Notes: generated from the letters alone by a model not told the origin. 64,000 bases of DNA from Phocoena phocoena (GCF_963924675.1 NC_089232.1:55015229-55079228); one strand, 5' to 3'. Counted from the first letter of the stretch, positions 32,471-44,308 are shown. Translations and numbers: made by a program.

Positions 32471-32841
32471 TGACCACTCATCCCAGGCCCCAAGGCCAGC
32501 CAGCCCCCAAACTCAGGCCAGCCTCCAAAGAGTCTGCTTCTTTGCTAATCAAAGGCTGGGGAACCTGCTTTGATCTGGGGGAAACCCAGCCCTTCCCAGT
32601 CTCCCCAGCTTCAGTCCCCTCACTGAGGGTGTGGAGCCTTCAAGGAGGCCTTCAAGCCCCCCCAGTTTCGAGGTCTGGGTCTGGCCAGGCTGATCCCTGG
32701 GGTCTTAGGAGCCTGCCCCTTACCTCAAGAAGCAGGTCCACTGGGATGGTGGAAACTTTCACTGCTCCCACTGCCCTCCTCAGACAAGGAAACCCTGGCT
32801 CTACCTCCTGCGGCTGCTCTAGGGCCTTCTAGCCCCTGTGA

Positions 32842-32971
32842 CAGTGGGTAGTCCTCAGGTGGGTGTCATCTGGGACCCTGTTGGAAATGCAGACTCTCAG
32901 GCCCTACTCCAGACCTACTAGATCAGAATCTGCTTTTTAACAACCCCCCAGGTGAAGTTTGAGAAATACTG
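32842..32971. mobile_element. hAT-Charlie MITE of MER5/MER20 type
   Basis: The left end CAGTGGGTAGTCCTCAGG and the right end GTTTGAGAAATACTG are imperfect inverted repeats. Internal 'ctccagacctactagatcag' is typical of this group. Confidence 0.75.
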
Positions 32972-33030
32972 CTCTAGTATTTCTAGTATTTCTTCCCCTC
33001 TGCATTTCTTCTCCCACCCACATGCCACCC

Positions 33031-33034
<4 letters not shown>

Positions 33035-33063
<29 letters not shown>
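33035..33063. repeat. Poly(A) run of 29
   Basis: A pure A tract follows C-rich sequence without a recognisable retroposon body immediately upstream. Confidence 0.9.
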
Positions 33064-33068
<5 letters not shown>

Positions 33069-33259
33069 ATTAAGTGTGGAAATGATATTAACCATGATAA
33101 ATTATGGACAATATAGTCCTCTGCTTTCCAAACTCTCTACAACATATAATTTCTAAAATGTCAACGACAAAGCCCTTTCTGTAAGTAGCAGCTTCTGGAG
33201 GACCCCAAATGGCAGGCTTCCATTTGGTTAACATCAAAACCCTCCACCCCGATTTCCAC

Positions 33260-33405
33260 ACCTGCTCCTTCATTTCATTCTCAGAACTGCCCGAGGGAGA
33301 GATGACGAGCATCCCCATTATACAGAAGAGGGAACCGAAGCCCCGGAAGGTTTGTGGACTGGCTTGAGGTAGTGGCCAAGTTGCAGGGGGACTCAGAAAA
33401 CCCCG
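33260..33405 (-). mobile_element. MIR SINE fragment
   Basis: 'gagcatccccattatacagaag' and 'gaaccgaagccccggaagg' are the reversed MIR core. Confidence 0.7.
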
Positions 33406-34149
33406 CTCAGGGTCTTCCTGCTCACAGGTCCAGTAGGGCTGCCGTCGACAGCTGTGAGCTGTGTGCACTGCACAAATGTGCCTGACCCTGAAGGTGGGAG
33501 TTGAGGCTGAAGTCCAGTTCCCACTCCACTCCCCAAGAGTGTCCTGGTGTGGGCAGGGCCCCCTGTGTGGGAGAAAGGGGAGACTTTTTCTGTTACGCAA
33601 AAGCCCCATACAGGCAAGCAAAAGCCTGGAACTTCCAGAATTCCCGTTTCCCTCTTCCTCCTCAGAAGAGCTTCAGGTCTTCAGGCATCTATGACATGCC
33701 CGTCTTCAGGCTTAGTGCTTTCTTTCAGGATCCCACTTAGTCACCAGGACAACCCTCTGCCTCATTCTCCTGGCTAAGAACCAGTTCTTCTGCTTCTTTC
33801 CTTGAAGCTGGTTCCTTGAAAGCCAAACAACCCCAGAGCACACTCCAGATGGGTCAGATCCTGTCGGGACAAAGGTCTCCCCCTGCCCACCCTGAATGAA
33901 CCGCCTGGCTCAGCCTGGCGGACACCGGGAGGGTTTACAAGAATTTTTTCGACATTCTCAGATGTTGAAACTTCAGTCCCATCTGGGGCAAGTCTTGAGT
34001 ACCTGGGGATACAAAGAGGGCTAAAATCCACCTTGCTTTCCCTCTAAGATTCTATAGCAGGCTCAGCACTCAGAGAAAGACAGCAATCTGTACAGGCAGG
34101 CGGTGTGTTTAGAGCTCCACGAGGCTGGGGGTCATCAATAGGAGGTAGG
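33406..34149. other. Unique intergenic DNA
   Basis: No gene or clear repeat. Confidence 0.4.
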
Positions 34150-34165
34150 CTAGTGGTGCCTTTTA

Positions 34166-34481
34166 TAAATTTATTTATTTATTTTTGGCTGCGTTGGGTC
34201 TTCGTTGCTGTGCGCGGTCTTCTCATTGCGGTGAGCTGGGGCTACTCTTCGTTGCGGTATGCAGACTTCTCATTGTGGTGGCTTCTCTTGTTGCGGAGCA
34301 CGGGCTCTAGGCACGCGGGCTCAGTAGTTGTGGCTCACGGGCTCTAGAGTGCAGATTCAGTAGTTGTGGCGCATGGGCTTAGTTGTTCCACAGCATGTGG
34401 GATCTTCCCAGACCAGGGCTCGAACCCGTGTCCCCTGCATTGGCTGGTGGATTCTTAACCACTGCACCACCAGGGAAGTCC
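34166..34481 (-). mobile_element. CHR-type SINE (long CHR-1-like)
   Basis: The tail is TTTATTTATTTATTTTTGGC and the reversed head is ACCACTGCACCACCAGGGAA. The 16-bp target-site duplication CTAGTGGTGCCTTTTA is perfect (34150-34165 and 34482-34497). Confidence 0.96.
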
Positions 34482-34500
34482 CTAGTGGTGCCTTTTAGAG

Positions 34501-34818
34501 CAGGGGTAGGCAGACTTCTAATGCGAAGGGCCAAATAATAAAAATTTTAGGTTGCTGTCACAACTACTCAGCTCTGCCACTGAAATGTGAAAATAGCCAT
34601 TGACAAGATCTAAACAAATGGGTGTTCCTGTGCTCCAATAAAACTTTATTAATGGACACTGAAATGTTAATTTCATGTGACTTTTCACATGTGCCAAAAT
34701 GTTATGCTTCTTTTGATTTTTTTTCCCAATCATGTAAAAATCACTCAGCTCTTAGACTGCGCAAAAGCAGACAGTGGGCAGCATTTGGCCTTCAGAGCCA
34801 ATAGTTTGCTGGCTCCTG
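34501..34818. mobile_element. hAT-type DNA transposon remnant
   Basis: The ends CAGGGGTAGGCAGACTT and (reversed) CAGGAGCCAGCAAACTA are inverted repeats. Internal 'ccaataaaactttatt' and 'ggcagcatttggcct' match a common mammalian MER-type hAT family. The exact name is not assigned. Confidence 0.75.
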
Positions 34819-34829
34819 GTTTAAAGCAA

Positions 34830-35005
34830 AGGTTTTGAGCTCAGTTGTCAGTCTCGGATTCAAGTCCTGGTTATTTCACTAACCAATGGTGTAATTTGGG
34901 AAAAGTTACTGAACCTCACTGAGCCTGCTTCCGCCCTGTCAAACGGGGATGGTGGTCGGTGTCTGTCTTTCAGGAAGTAGGGAAAATGAAGCATCTACTA
35001 GCCTC
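34830..35005 (+). mobile_element. MIR SINE
   Basis: 'gattcaagtcctggttatttc', 'gttactgaacctcactgagcc' and 'caaacggggatggtgg' follow MIR order. Confidence 0.75.
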
Positions 35006-35208
35006 AGTGAGGGACACGCGGCAGGCACACCCTCCATGTGAGCAGTGAACACTGCAGCAGGCTGGTTGGAGGTCAGTGGGAGGGGCCTATGAGGCTGGAG
35101 AGGTCAGGGAGGGAGGAGGTCTGGGGTAAGCTGGGCCTCGAGTGACTTGAGAGGTGCAGTGACAGAGGAGCGGAAAGGTTGAGAGGTCAGGCCAAAGAAA
35201 TTGGCCTC

Positions 35209-35905
35209 AACATCATTAAAAATTCTACAAATAGCCAATGCCGGAGAGGGTGTGGAGAAAAGGGAACCCTCCTCCACTGTTGGTAGAATGTAAATTGGTA
35301 CAGCCACTACGGAAAACAGTATGGAGATTCCTTAAAATACTCAACTCATAGAGTTGCCATATGATCCAGCAATCCCACTCCTGGACATATATCCAGAGAA
35401 AAATATAATTTGAGAAGATACATGCACCCCAATGTTCATAGCAGCACTATTCATAATAGCCAAGACAGGGAAACAACCTAAAGTCCATGGACAGATGAAT
35501 GGATAAAGCAGCTGTATCTATATACCATGGAATACTACACAGCCATAAAAAAGAACGAAATAATGCCATTTGCAGCAACATAGATGGACCTAGAGATGAT
35601 CATACTAAGTGAATTAAATCAGAAAGAGAAAGGCAAATACCATGTGATATCACTTATATGTGGAATCTAAAATATGACACAAACTTATTTATAAAACAGA
35701 AACAGACTCACAGACATAGAAAACAAACTTATGGTTACCAAAGGGGAAAGAGAGTGGGGGAGGGATAAATTAGCAGTTAGGGATTAGCAGATACAAACAT
35801 ACACAGTAAACAACAAGGTCCTTATATATAGCACAGGGAACTATATTCAATATCCTGTAGTAAACCATAAGGGAAAAGAATATGTAAAAAAGAAAAAAAA
35901 GGAAC
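35209..35905 (+). mobile_element. 5'-truncated L1 (ORF2 end and 3' UTR)
   Basis: 'ggtgtggagaaaagggaacc', 'atatgatccagcaatcccac', 'ccatggaatactacacagc' and 'ttatatgtggaatctaaaat' follow L1 order, ending in an A-rich tail. Less diverged than the 19-kb copy. A weak direct repeat may flank it. Confidence 0.92.
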
Positions 35906-36771
35906 TGTCATCAATCCTAGGGTCTGGGAAGGCCATTGAAGGCTCTGAAAAGGGAATCCTTCGAAATGGGGTCAAGGGGAGGCCCATCTGCCATGGGGTT
36001 GGGCTGGGGAGGGGAAGGAAGGAGCCTGTGGAGGAAACACCACGAGCATGTGCTGAGGTTATTGCTGAGTCCAGGTGATTGGGGGCTGGGAGCTGGGGAG
36101 TAGGGGGTTATCTAGAGAGTGTCAAGATCAATAGATGGTAACATCGGCCCTGTGTTGTGTTTCTTTTTTAATCACCTGCAGGTACTAATTAGCCCCTTTT
36201 CTTGACTGCAAGCACATTTCCAGGTTAATAACGGGAGGGGGCCGTCTATTGTTTTTTGCTGACCTAGCAGCCGTCCTTCCCCTCCCTGCACCCCAATAGG
36301 GCAATGCCATTTTATTGTAGATGCCAGTCCCTTTGTTCCCACACACAGAGTGGGGCAGGGGGAGGTTCCCAAACAAAGTGGAACCATGGAGAGTCCTTCC
36401 CTGAGATTTTGCTAACTTGGGATCAGAGAGGATATGAGTAAGTCCCTCTCTGGCTGAGGGAACATCAAGACATGAAATGCAGACCCGGCCAGCAGCTGTG
36501 CACCCCGTCACAGAGCAGAAGTCAGAGAATCAGGGAAAGAAGCTGAACCCAACAGAAGCAGAGCGGAGAGGCGAGTCCCTCCGAGGACCTTGGTCCTGCC
36601 CTTTGTGCTGTGGCTTAGTGATTCAGTTCTTCCCCTGATTGTAGGAGATATCCTGAATCCTTTGAAAAAACTCTTTTCCTAGAACTAATTTGAGTTTCTA
36701 TCACTTGCAAATGAAGAGAATTACCAACCAAATGCATCCTGGCAGCTTTCCTACCCGTCGTTTGTTGTGCT
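35906..36771. other. Unique intergenic DNA with a candidate regulatory block
   Basis: The part 36170-36400 holds CACCTGCAGGTA, CTAATTAG, TCTATTGTTTTTT and CCAATAGG motifs and no repeat. No gene is seen. Confidence 0.4.
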
Positions 36772-36890
36772 TTGGCTGTGTGCTAGGTGCCCGGTAAAGT
36801 GCATTACATCCGTTACTTCATATAATCCTCAGTTAGCTATGGGTACTATTATCTCCACTTTAGAGATGACAAAACTGGGGCTCCATTTCA
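36772..36890 (-). mobile_element. MIR SINE
   Basis: 'gtgtgctaggtgcccggtaa', 'cttcatataatcctcag' and 'ctccactttagagatgac' follow reversed MIR order. Confidence 0.85.
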
Positions 36891-37079
36891 CTTAAATGGG
36901 GTGCCCCTCAGGCCTTGGGCCTGGTCCTCTTTGACTAGCATAGATTATTCTCTCCCAGGCAATCTTGTTCATTCCCGTGTTAATTCCATTTCTACAATTT
37001 CCAATTCTCAATCTAGACCTCTCTTTTCGACTCAAGTCTGGTATATCCAGCTGCCTACTTGATACAGGTATTTCAAACA

Positions 37080-37945
37080 CAGATCTCTAAAACTAGACAT
37101 CTGCTATCCCCTCTCGCATCAAATCTGCCCCTCCCCTGGGGCTTCTCTCTCAGTAACTAGCCCTACCCTTCACCCAGTTTCCCAGGTCAGAACCTGAGAG
37201 TTATATTTGACACCATCTCCTTTGACCTCCATACCTACCCTATTACCAGTTCCTATTGTACCCACTCCCAAGCATGTCATGGCTCTGCCCACTTCTTTGC
37301 AGCTCTGCTTTCCCTAGTCCAACCACAATCCCTTCTCCCTCAAAAGACAGCCTGTTCCTTGGTCTCCCTGCATCCATTCCAAGCCATTATCCATTGAGCT
37401 GCTGGATATGTTTTTGAAAGTGCTCTAACCATATCCCTCACTCCTTAAAACTACTCAATGGTTCTAGTCCAAAGTCTTTCCCAAGGTCTATGTGGTCCCA
37501 CCAGATCTAGACCTTTCTATTCTTCAACCTCATCTTGAGTCTCTATTTTGTTCACTTACTATAGGCTCTCTTCAGTATGAGTATCAAAGTCTTCTGATCT
37601 CAGGGCCTTTGCACATGTTATTTCCGCTGTCTGTACAGTATTCTTTCCCTCTTTCTCCCCAGCTCCTACTATTCATTCTTCGATATACTTCAGGTCCTGG
37701 CTTAAGCCTCAGAAATACCATCTCTTGAGCCCTCCATGAAATATCATCCTACAGCACCCTTCACTCTCTATAGCACTCAATAATTATGTTACTGGATATA
37801 CATTTAATGTTTGTCTCCCTTGCTAGACTACGACTGAGGGCGGGGATTGGATCTGTCTTCTTCATTGTACCTGCAGCACCCCTTACAGTGTCAGGCACAG
37901 AGCGGGTGCTCAGAAATATTTGCTGAATGAATGACTGAGTGACAG
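37080..37945 (+). mobile_element. L2 LINE 3' region, long copy
   Basis: About 865 bases in L2 order: 'gaacctgagagttatatttg', 'taaaactactcaatggttc', 'tcagggcctttgcacatg', then the 3' end 'gtgctcagaaatatttgctg' with ATGAATGA. Frames are broken. Confidence 0.88.
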
Positions 37946-38279
37946 AGGCTTGTGACCCAGGACTCACTGCTCGTGTTGGAGGAGACTCACTGGACCTCAA
38001 CCCCAATCTCCTGGGCTCTGAAGTGCACTCTGTTAACTTCTGTGCAATATTGGCACCACTGGGGAAACCAGGAGGATAGAGGCTGAGAAGCTGGCCTCGG
38101 GCCCTTGGACTCATCAGAAAGGATGCAGGAAGCAGCGGGGGAGGGGTACCAGTCTACTGCCAAATGGAGTCAGGCCGGAGGTAAGGAGATTCCCAGGTCT
38201 CGGGTGAGGACAGGGGATGGGGGTGGGGGCTAGAGGACACCCATTGATGGAGCTCTGGTCCTGCCCCTGGCGGCCCTTC

Positions 38280-38462
38280 TATAAGAGCTTTGTCTGTATT
38301 GCCTCATTTAATCCCCTGCCAGCCCTGCAAGGCGAGGGATTATTACCTCTTGTTACAGACAAGGAAATGGAGCCTTAGAGAGAGAGTTAGTAACTTGCCC
38401 AGAGTCTCCCAGCTTGTAAGGTCAGAACCAAGATTTGAATCTGGTACTTGAGCCTAAGAAAT
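38280..38462 (-). mobile_element. MIR SINE
   Basis: 'gcctcatttaatcccctgcc', 'ttacagacaaggaaatgg' and 'aacttgcccagagtctccc' are reversed MIR. Confidence 0.9.
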
Positions 38463-38969
38463 CAGCTATTTGGGAAAATCGTCCAGAAAAGAAAATGGCA
38501 GGACAGGTCCCCCTGTTGGACTTCAGGGAGAGCTTGACACGTCTTCTTCCATCACTTCACCCCTGCGGGCTGTGTCCATTTCTGGGGATATGTTTTGAAA
38601 TTCCAAAGGCTCTTGCAGGAAACCTAGGAGCCTCTCCATGCAGCCCCTCAGGTGGCCGGACCCTCCCAGGCTGGCGCCTACCTCCCTCGAGGATTTTCCC
38701 TGCACAACTTCCATTTGAAAAGGAGCTTGGGGCCCCGGTGCCTACCTGCTGGGACCCATCAATGCCCTCAGCTCAGGGATGCAAAGTGAAGAAAGCCTGG
38801 CCCACTGAGGGGAGTGAGGGCTGGTGGGGGATGGGGGACTGGGAAATCCCCTCAGAGCCTGGATTTGGGTTTACTTTTTAACATTATTGTAAACGTTTCC
38901 CACACCGCCATTTAACACCACTCATATAGAGAGAGCTCTTTAAAAAATTTGCATCAGATACAGCCCATT
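38463..38969. other. Unique intergenic DNA
   Basis: One 148-codon open frame (38435-38881) begins in the MIR and is not supported as a gene. Confidence 0.4.
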
Positions 38970-39145
38970 ATAAATATGAATTCATCAATGCTCAGAACAA
39001 CTCTGAGGTAGGCACTATTATCCCGACATTTTGTAGACTGCGGGGGTCGAAGCAGACAGGGTCGGTGACTTGCCCGTGGCCACCCGCAGGAAGTGGCAGA
39101 GCTGGGATTTGAAGCCAGGCACCAGTCTCTGGATGCTATGCTCTG
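38970..39145 (-). mobile_element. MIR SINE
   Basis: 'gaggtaggcactattatccc', 'gacttgcccgtggccacccg' and 'agctgggatttgaagccagg' are reversed MIR. Confidence 0.88.
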
Positions 39146-40349
39146 AAATCCCTCCTCTCTGCAGGGGAACCTGTTGGGGGAGAGGGATCTCTCTGGTCTC
39201 GGGAGATAACGGGTCCCTTTTTTTCTTACGCGCCCAGAGTTTGTTTACCTCGGTGAGCAAGGGGCCGCCCCAAACAAAGGGGATGCAGGCGGAGATAACC
39301 CAATCATTCCAGGCCTGCCTGGGCTGTTGGGAGGGCAGGGATTGAACCCAGCCTGCTTTGGGGCTGGACTTCGAGAAACTGCCAGGGCCTGGCCGCCTGC
39401 TGTTTGTTGCAAAACAATGAGTCAGCCGGGCTGGGAAGGGAGTGGGAAGGTGGGGGGATGGGGGTAGAGGGGCCCCCAGCCCTGCCTCTGGCCTTTTCCA
39501 GGGTGGGTTCTGCCCACTCCCACCCTCCCAGCTCTTAGAAGTTTCACCAATTTCCTTTTTTCTTGTTTGGCTGAGTTAGGATAAGTATTGAAAAATAGAA
39601 AGTGCCCTAGACAGGAAAACACTCTGAAAGCTGAAACCCGCCTGCTCAGGCCAACACCCCGGTGGGAGGTGGTCAGCAAGCCAGGAGTCCATCCCTGGCC
39701 TCCTTCCCAGACACCGGCCCACAGTGGCACCTTAAGCCCTGGGCAGGAGAGAAGAGAACTTGGAAGTCCAGGGATGAGTGGTGACCATTTCAAGGTCACA
39801 GCTGTGCTGATGTCCAGGAGGGTGGGGCAGATCCTGTGGGAAGGACTTGGGGGCCAGGTGACTGGAAGGGAAGAGCCCGGAAACAGAGACCTCCTTTTTT
39901 TCAGTTGGCCTTGCCAAGGGACCCTGCCCTTCCATCCTCATGTGGGGAGAGCCAATCACCAGGGGCATATCAGGGGGCAATTCTCTACTCTGGCCCTCAC
40001 TGGATGAGCCAACGTGGTTGCCTCTGAGGGATCCCATTTGGCCACAAGCCACTCCATTCCTCTCCAGGCCCTGCCCCTCTGCCTCTGGGCCCCTCCCTCC
40101 CACTTATCCGAGAAAGACAGTGCTTTCCCCTTGTTAGAATGGGACAGAGGGAACTGGCTCAAGGTCACAGAACAAATTCATTAATTTATTCATCAAAACT
40201 TTGGGCTGCAGCTGAGCCAGACTTAGAAGAGGAATGAGGCAGGGCACAGTCTCTTGGGAACCAGCTGCCTGAACCAAGAACTGCTCTGTAATAGTGCATT
40301 GATCAAGACTTATCTGCCATGCTTGCAGCAGGGACATGCAGGTGGCTGA
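39146..40349. other. Unique intergenic DNA
   Basis: The part 39200-39300 has FOX-like TTGTTTAC, TCF/HNF4-like AACAAAGGGG and two AGATAAC motifs. No gene is seen. Confidence 0.4.
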
Positions 40350-40475
40350 CTCAAACTGAGAACCAGGGAAGACTTCCTGGAGGAGGCATAGAGCAGGGTC
40401 TTAAAGACTGAGTAGGAGTGTGCCAGGGCCAGGAATGGCAGAGGAGGGTGTTCTGGGCCAGGGGGAAATCAAATC
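40350..40475 (-). mobile_element. L2 fragment
   Basis: 'gggaagacttcctggaggagg' and 'gcagaggagggtgttctggg' match a reversed L2 segment. Confidence 0.55.
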
Positions 40476-40687
40476 CACCAGTTCCAGGCCCACTTTCTAA
40501 GCTCTACTCCCTGGTCTGCAAGCATTACTGAGTTCCCACAATGGCACAACACAGCTGGGACCTGAGAGAGGAGGATACAGGGCAACTATCACACGGTGCT
40601 TGCCTTCAAGAAGCTTCCTGGGCCAGTGGGAAGACACACAGTCCTCCTGGTAATGCTGAGGAATGCCAACAAGTGTTGAGGGCTCCA

Positions 40688-41250
40688 CTGCATATCTCTA
40701 TGTGGGATATACCTCATTTAACCCTCGCCAAACTTCTACAAGTGGATAGTCTTTTTTTTTTTTTAATTAATTAATTTATTATTTACCTTTGGCTGCATTG
40801 GGTCTTTGTTGCTGCACACAGCTTTCTCTAGTTGCATTGAGCGGGAGCTATTCTTCGTTGCAGTGCACGGGCTTCTCGTTGCGGTGGCTTCTCTTGTTGA
40901 GGAGCTCGGGCTCTAGGCACGCGAGCTTCAGTAGTCGTGGCTCGTGGGCTCCAGAGCTCAGGCTCAGTAGTTGTGGTGCACGGGCTTAGTTGCTCCGCGG
41001 CACGTGGGATCTTCCCGGACCAGGGCTCGAACCCGTGTCCCCTGCATTGGCAGGCGGATTCTTGACCACTGCGCCACCAGGGAAGCCCAACAAGTGGATA
41101 GTCTTATCATCCCCATTTTACAGAGAGGAAACAGAGGCTTGGGAAGTATCGGTAACTTGTCCTGGGTTGCCAGCTGGTAAGGGGTGGAGCCAGAATCTAA
41201 ACTCAGGGGCCTGACTGTGGAGCCTGAGCCCCCAGCCACTGTGCTCACTC
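40688..41250 (-). mobile_element. MIR SINE split by a CHR SINE
   Basis: The left part (40688-40753) has 'acctcatttaaccctcgcc'. The right part (41091-41250) has CATCCCCATTTTACAGAGAG and 'gttgccagctggtaaggggt'. Rejoined around the SINE they make one reversed MIR. Confidence 0.88.
40754..41090 (-). mobile_element. CHR-type SINE (long form) nested in MIR
   Basis: The AT-rich tail is on the left and the reversed head ACCACTGCGCCACCAGGGAA on the right. The 15-bp target-site duplication CAAGTGGATAGTCTT is perfect (40739-40753 and 41091-41105). Confidence 0.95.
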
Positions 41251-41284
41251 CAGTTGGAGGGAGAGAGGCAGCTGTCATAAACTT

Positions 41285-41440
41285 TATTTGGTGGACAATG
41301 GGGAGCTGGCAAAGGCTTTGGAGGCGGGGAGGGCATGACATAATCTGACCTGCCTTTTGGCACAACAGCTCCAGAGGCCACTTGGATGATGTATTTAAGG
41401 CACAGAGCAAAGGAGGATATTGTCTTAATGTTCAAGTGAG
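41285..41440. mobile_element. Possible L2-like fragment
   Basis: 'ggagctggcaaaggctttgg' and 'gaggccacttggatgatg' recall a common L2-like segment. Tentative. Confidence 0.35.
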
Positions 41441-42562
41441 AAAGGATGAAGGCTGAGGGGTACTGGGGGCACTGAGGGAAAGAGATCGCTTACAGAGGTG
41501 GAAGGAGTGGCCTCAGCCCTGCCCTGGCCTCATCCTGGGAGAGTACTCTTTGCTTGACCTCCTCGGACCCTCTGCTGCGAGTGAAGCCCAGACGGTGGCT
41601 GTTTGTCCAACAGACACAAACTGAAGGCCTGCTAAATGCAGGCCTTGTCAGCCCTGGGAAACAAGAGGGAGCCCAGAATCCTGTGGTGCAGTGGTCCTCA
41701 GTTAGCAGCATCACCTGTGCTCTTTTGCCCTCTAACCTCCCACGTCTCCAAGAGAAGCCGACTTTCCATTTAGACACTTCTCTAATTGTTTAAGCACAAT
41801 CCTTTCCCTTCCACCATCTCTCCCAGTTCCCCAGGAGATTCTGCGACTCTTACATTTGTCTTCTTACATTTCCCACAGGACCAAGTACAGTACTGAGTAC
41901 AAAACTAAGTACTCATTTAGTACCTGCTGAGACTAATTAGTCTCAATGAGGAAAAACTATTCTCCAGCTAGAGTCTGACCTTAAACTCAGATCACAAATT
42001 CCTTAATCTATCCAAGCAGTTATCAAAAGGTGCTTTTGGCCCCCGAGTCTCTGTCAAAGAGTGAAGCTGACCGACGGGCCAGTTCTGTGAGACCAAGTCC
42101 CTTGGTGAGGATGACACTGCTGAGCCTTTAAGGCCGCCACCCTGTATGCAGGGGGCAGATCTCTGAAGCTGTCAGTCATCCCAAATGAGCTTATCAGCAC
42201 AAGACATCTGGAACTGCAAGCTGAACTAGGGAATGAATGGGAGGGCTCTGGCCAGGGTAAGGATGGGTGGGTGTCCTGCAGTACCATGAACCGCAGCCTA
42301 CTGCAGACTTTGACAGTTGTGGCCGCTAAGGTATAGGCAAGCCTGACTCTAGGAAGAAAGGAACCCTGTGAGGTATCACTACTCTCTAGAGACTTCAGTG
42401 CAGGTAGCTCAGAAGAGAGAAATGGGGCAGGGCCTGAGTGGGAACTGACCATGGGATGTGTCCAGTGTTGGTTTGCGTTTTGTGGGGTGGGTATGTGTTT
42501 ATTTCCTTTTTGCCCTTCCTTAGGACTTACTAAAGCCCTCTGGGAAGTTTCAGCTGCCTCAG

Positions 42563-42563
<1 letters not shown>
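41441..42563. other. Unique intergenic DNA
   Basis: No gene or clear repeat. A short 'gtactgagtac...agtactcatttagtacc' cluster lies near 41885-41925. Confidence 0.4.

Positions 42564-42603
<40 letters not shown>
42564..42603. repeat. (TG)n microsatellite, about 20 units
   Basis: A pure TG run. Confidence 0.95.
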
Positions 42604-42604
<1 letters not shown>

Positions 42605-42984
42605 TGAGGTGACAGGTGGGGGAAGGGTTGGATCAGGACCACGAGGTGAGGGATGCTGAAGCTTGGGTTTTCAAGAGGGGTGCTCTCTCTTCCCCTCCCA
42701 CACCCTGTCCGGGTAGCCGGCCTAGGGCTGGACTGGAACTATTTCTTCCTTTTATTTCTGGCAAAAGCTACAGGAGGGAGTTCCCCTTCTCTGTTTGTTT
42801 TGATTCTGTTGTTTTCTTAAAGAGAGGAAGGAAAACCATCATCACTTTTTCGGTTTTGTGAACAAAGGCAGGCAGAGAGGATGTTCGCTGGGGCGGGGGA
42901 TGTGGGCCTCACTTTCCCCCTCCCCCCACTCCCTTCAGCAGCTCTGGCCTGCATCCCCACCCTGCAGAACATAGATCAGGCCCC

Positions 42985-43105
42985 ATGGTGTGGGATCAAG
43001 TTTAGGTGCTGGCTCTGCCTTTTAAAAGCTTTTCACCTCTCTGAGGTACATCTGTAAAAGTGGGAGTTGTCAGGTCTGCTTTACAGGATGGTTGAGGTTA
43101 AAAAC
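42985..43105 (+). mobile_element. MIR SINE
   Basis: 'gtgctggctctgccttttaaa', 'cctctctgaggtacatctg' and 'caggatggttgaggttaaa' follow MIR order. Confidence 0.65.
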
Positions 43106-43589
43106 AAAATAAAATGCTAACCTGTAAAAACACGATGACTGCTCCAGAAATGTCTTTCCTTTGCTTCCTTCCTTTGGGGAAGAGAGCGTGGTCTATCCCC
43201 TTGGCCCAGGTGTGTGGAGTAGGGGGAACTTCCCCACTGAAAGCCCCCTCCCATCTTCCCGCTAGTCTGGACGAAGCTGGCTTCTGCCCCAGCAGGACCT
43301 GCAATGCCAGCCTTAGGAAGAGGCTCCGAGAAGAAACAACAGGTAAGGCTGGGGCTCTTTCTTGCTGCCTGGAATTGTCCCCACTCTGTGGGAGAGAGGT
43401 GAAGCCCCTGAATTTCTCCCAGCCCCTTCATCCCTCAAGCTCCACGCCCCACTGGATTGTATGCCCCAGGGTCCACCCCTGCAGCCCTGGGCAGGCTCCC
43501 TTCTTTGATGAGATGTTTGGGGCTGCCCTGACCAGACAGAAAGGGAGCCCCACCCTGCTTCTAGTACCCTTCCTGGGCCCCAGCTTGCT
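43106..43589. other. Unique intergenic DNA
   Basis: A 159-codon open frame covers 43114-43593 but lacks any recognisable domain or a conserved exon structure. Confidence 0.4.
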
Positions 43590-44084
43590 CTGAAACTTGG
43601 CCAGGGCATGCTACCTCTCAGGGCATCAGTGTCTTCGTCTGTAAAGTGGTTTCTGAACTTTTTTTAAATACAAACACTCTTTTATAGAATTGAAACATTT
43701 TGCACACCAGCTCCCTGCTTCACGTGATAGCAGTCACGCTTTAAAAATCCTATGGTTGAGAAAAAAATACAAATGACCATAAGCAAATATGCATTCAGTA
43801 ACACTTTTAAATGAGTGTGGGTTTTATTCAACAGCTTCTACATAAATTTGAAAATGTGTCCCCTTATGGGGAGATGTCAGCTTCTAGATGGTGATACCTA
43901 AGGGAGTTTGAGGCTCCCATGGAGCCCTAGTCTCTGAGGGCACAGGTAGCCCGGGGATTGAACGGTTCTTCCTTGGCCCTCCTGCGGCTGACCCAGGGAC
44001 TCAGGAACACCTTAAGGGTCAGTCTCAGGCTCAGATACAGATACAGAAGCCCAACAGTGACAAGAATGCAAATAGTGTGGCGGC
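43590..44084. other. MIR tail piece then AT-rich unique DNA
   Basis: 'catcagtgtcttcgtctgtaaa' near 43625 is a short MIR core on +. The following AT-rich part (43655-43900) matches no repeat I can name. Confidence 0.35.
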
Positions 44085-44308
44085 TTTTCTCCAACACATG
44101 GATGCTGCCTGGGCTTGAACCCTCGCTCTGCCACGGACCAGCTCTGTGACCTGGGCACGTGGTACTTAACCTCTCTGGGCCCCAATTTTGTCATCTGTAA
44201 AAATGGGAGTGATGGTACTGGTGAGTTTCGTGAGGATTAAATGAGATCATGAAGTCATGGACTTCCTTGACACAAGGCACACACAGTCGGTGCTTAATAA
44301 ATGTTCCA
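44085..44308 (+). mobile_element. MIR SINE, near full length
   Basis: TGGGCTTGAACCCTCGCTCT, CAGCTCTGTGACCTGGGCAC, 'gtgaggattaaatgagatc' and 'ggtgcttaataaatgttcc' run head to tail. Confidence 0.93.
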
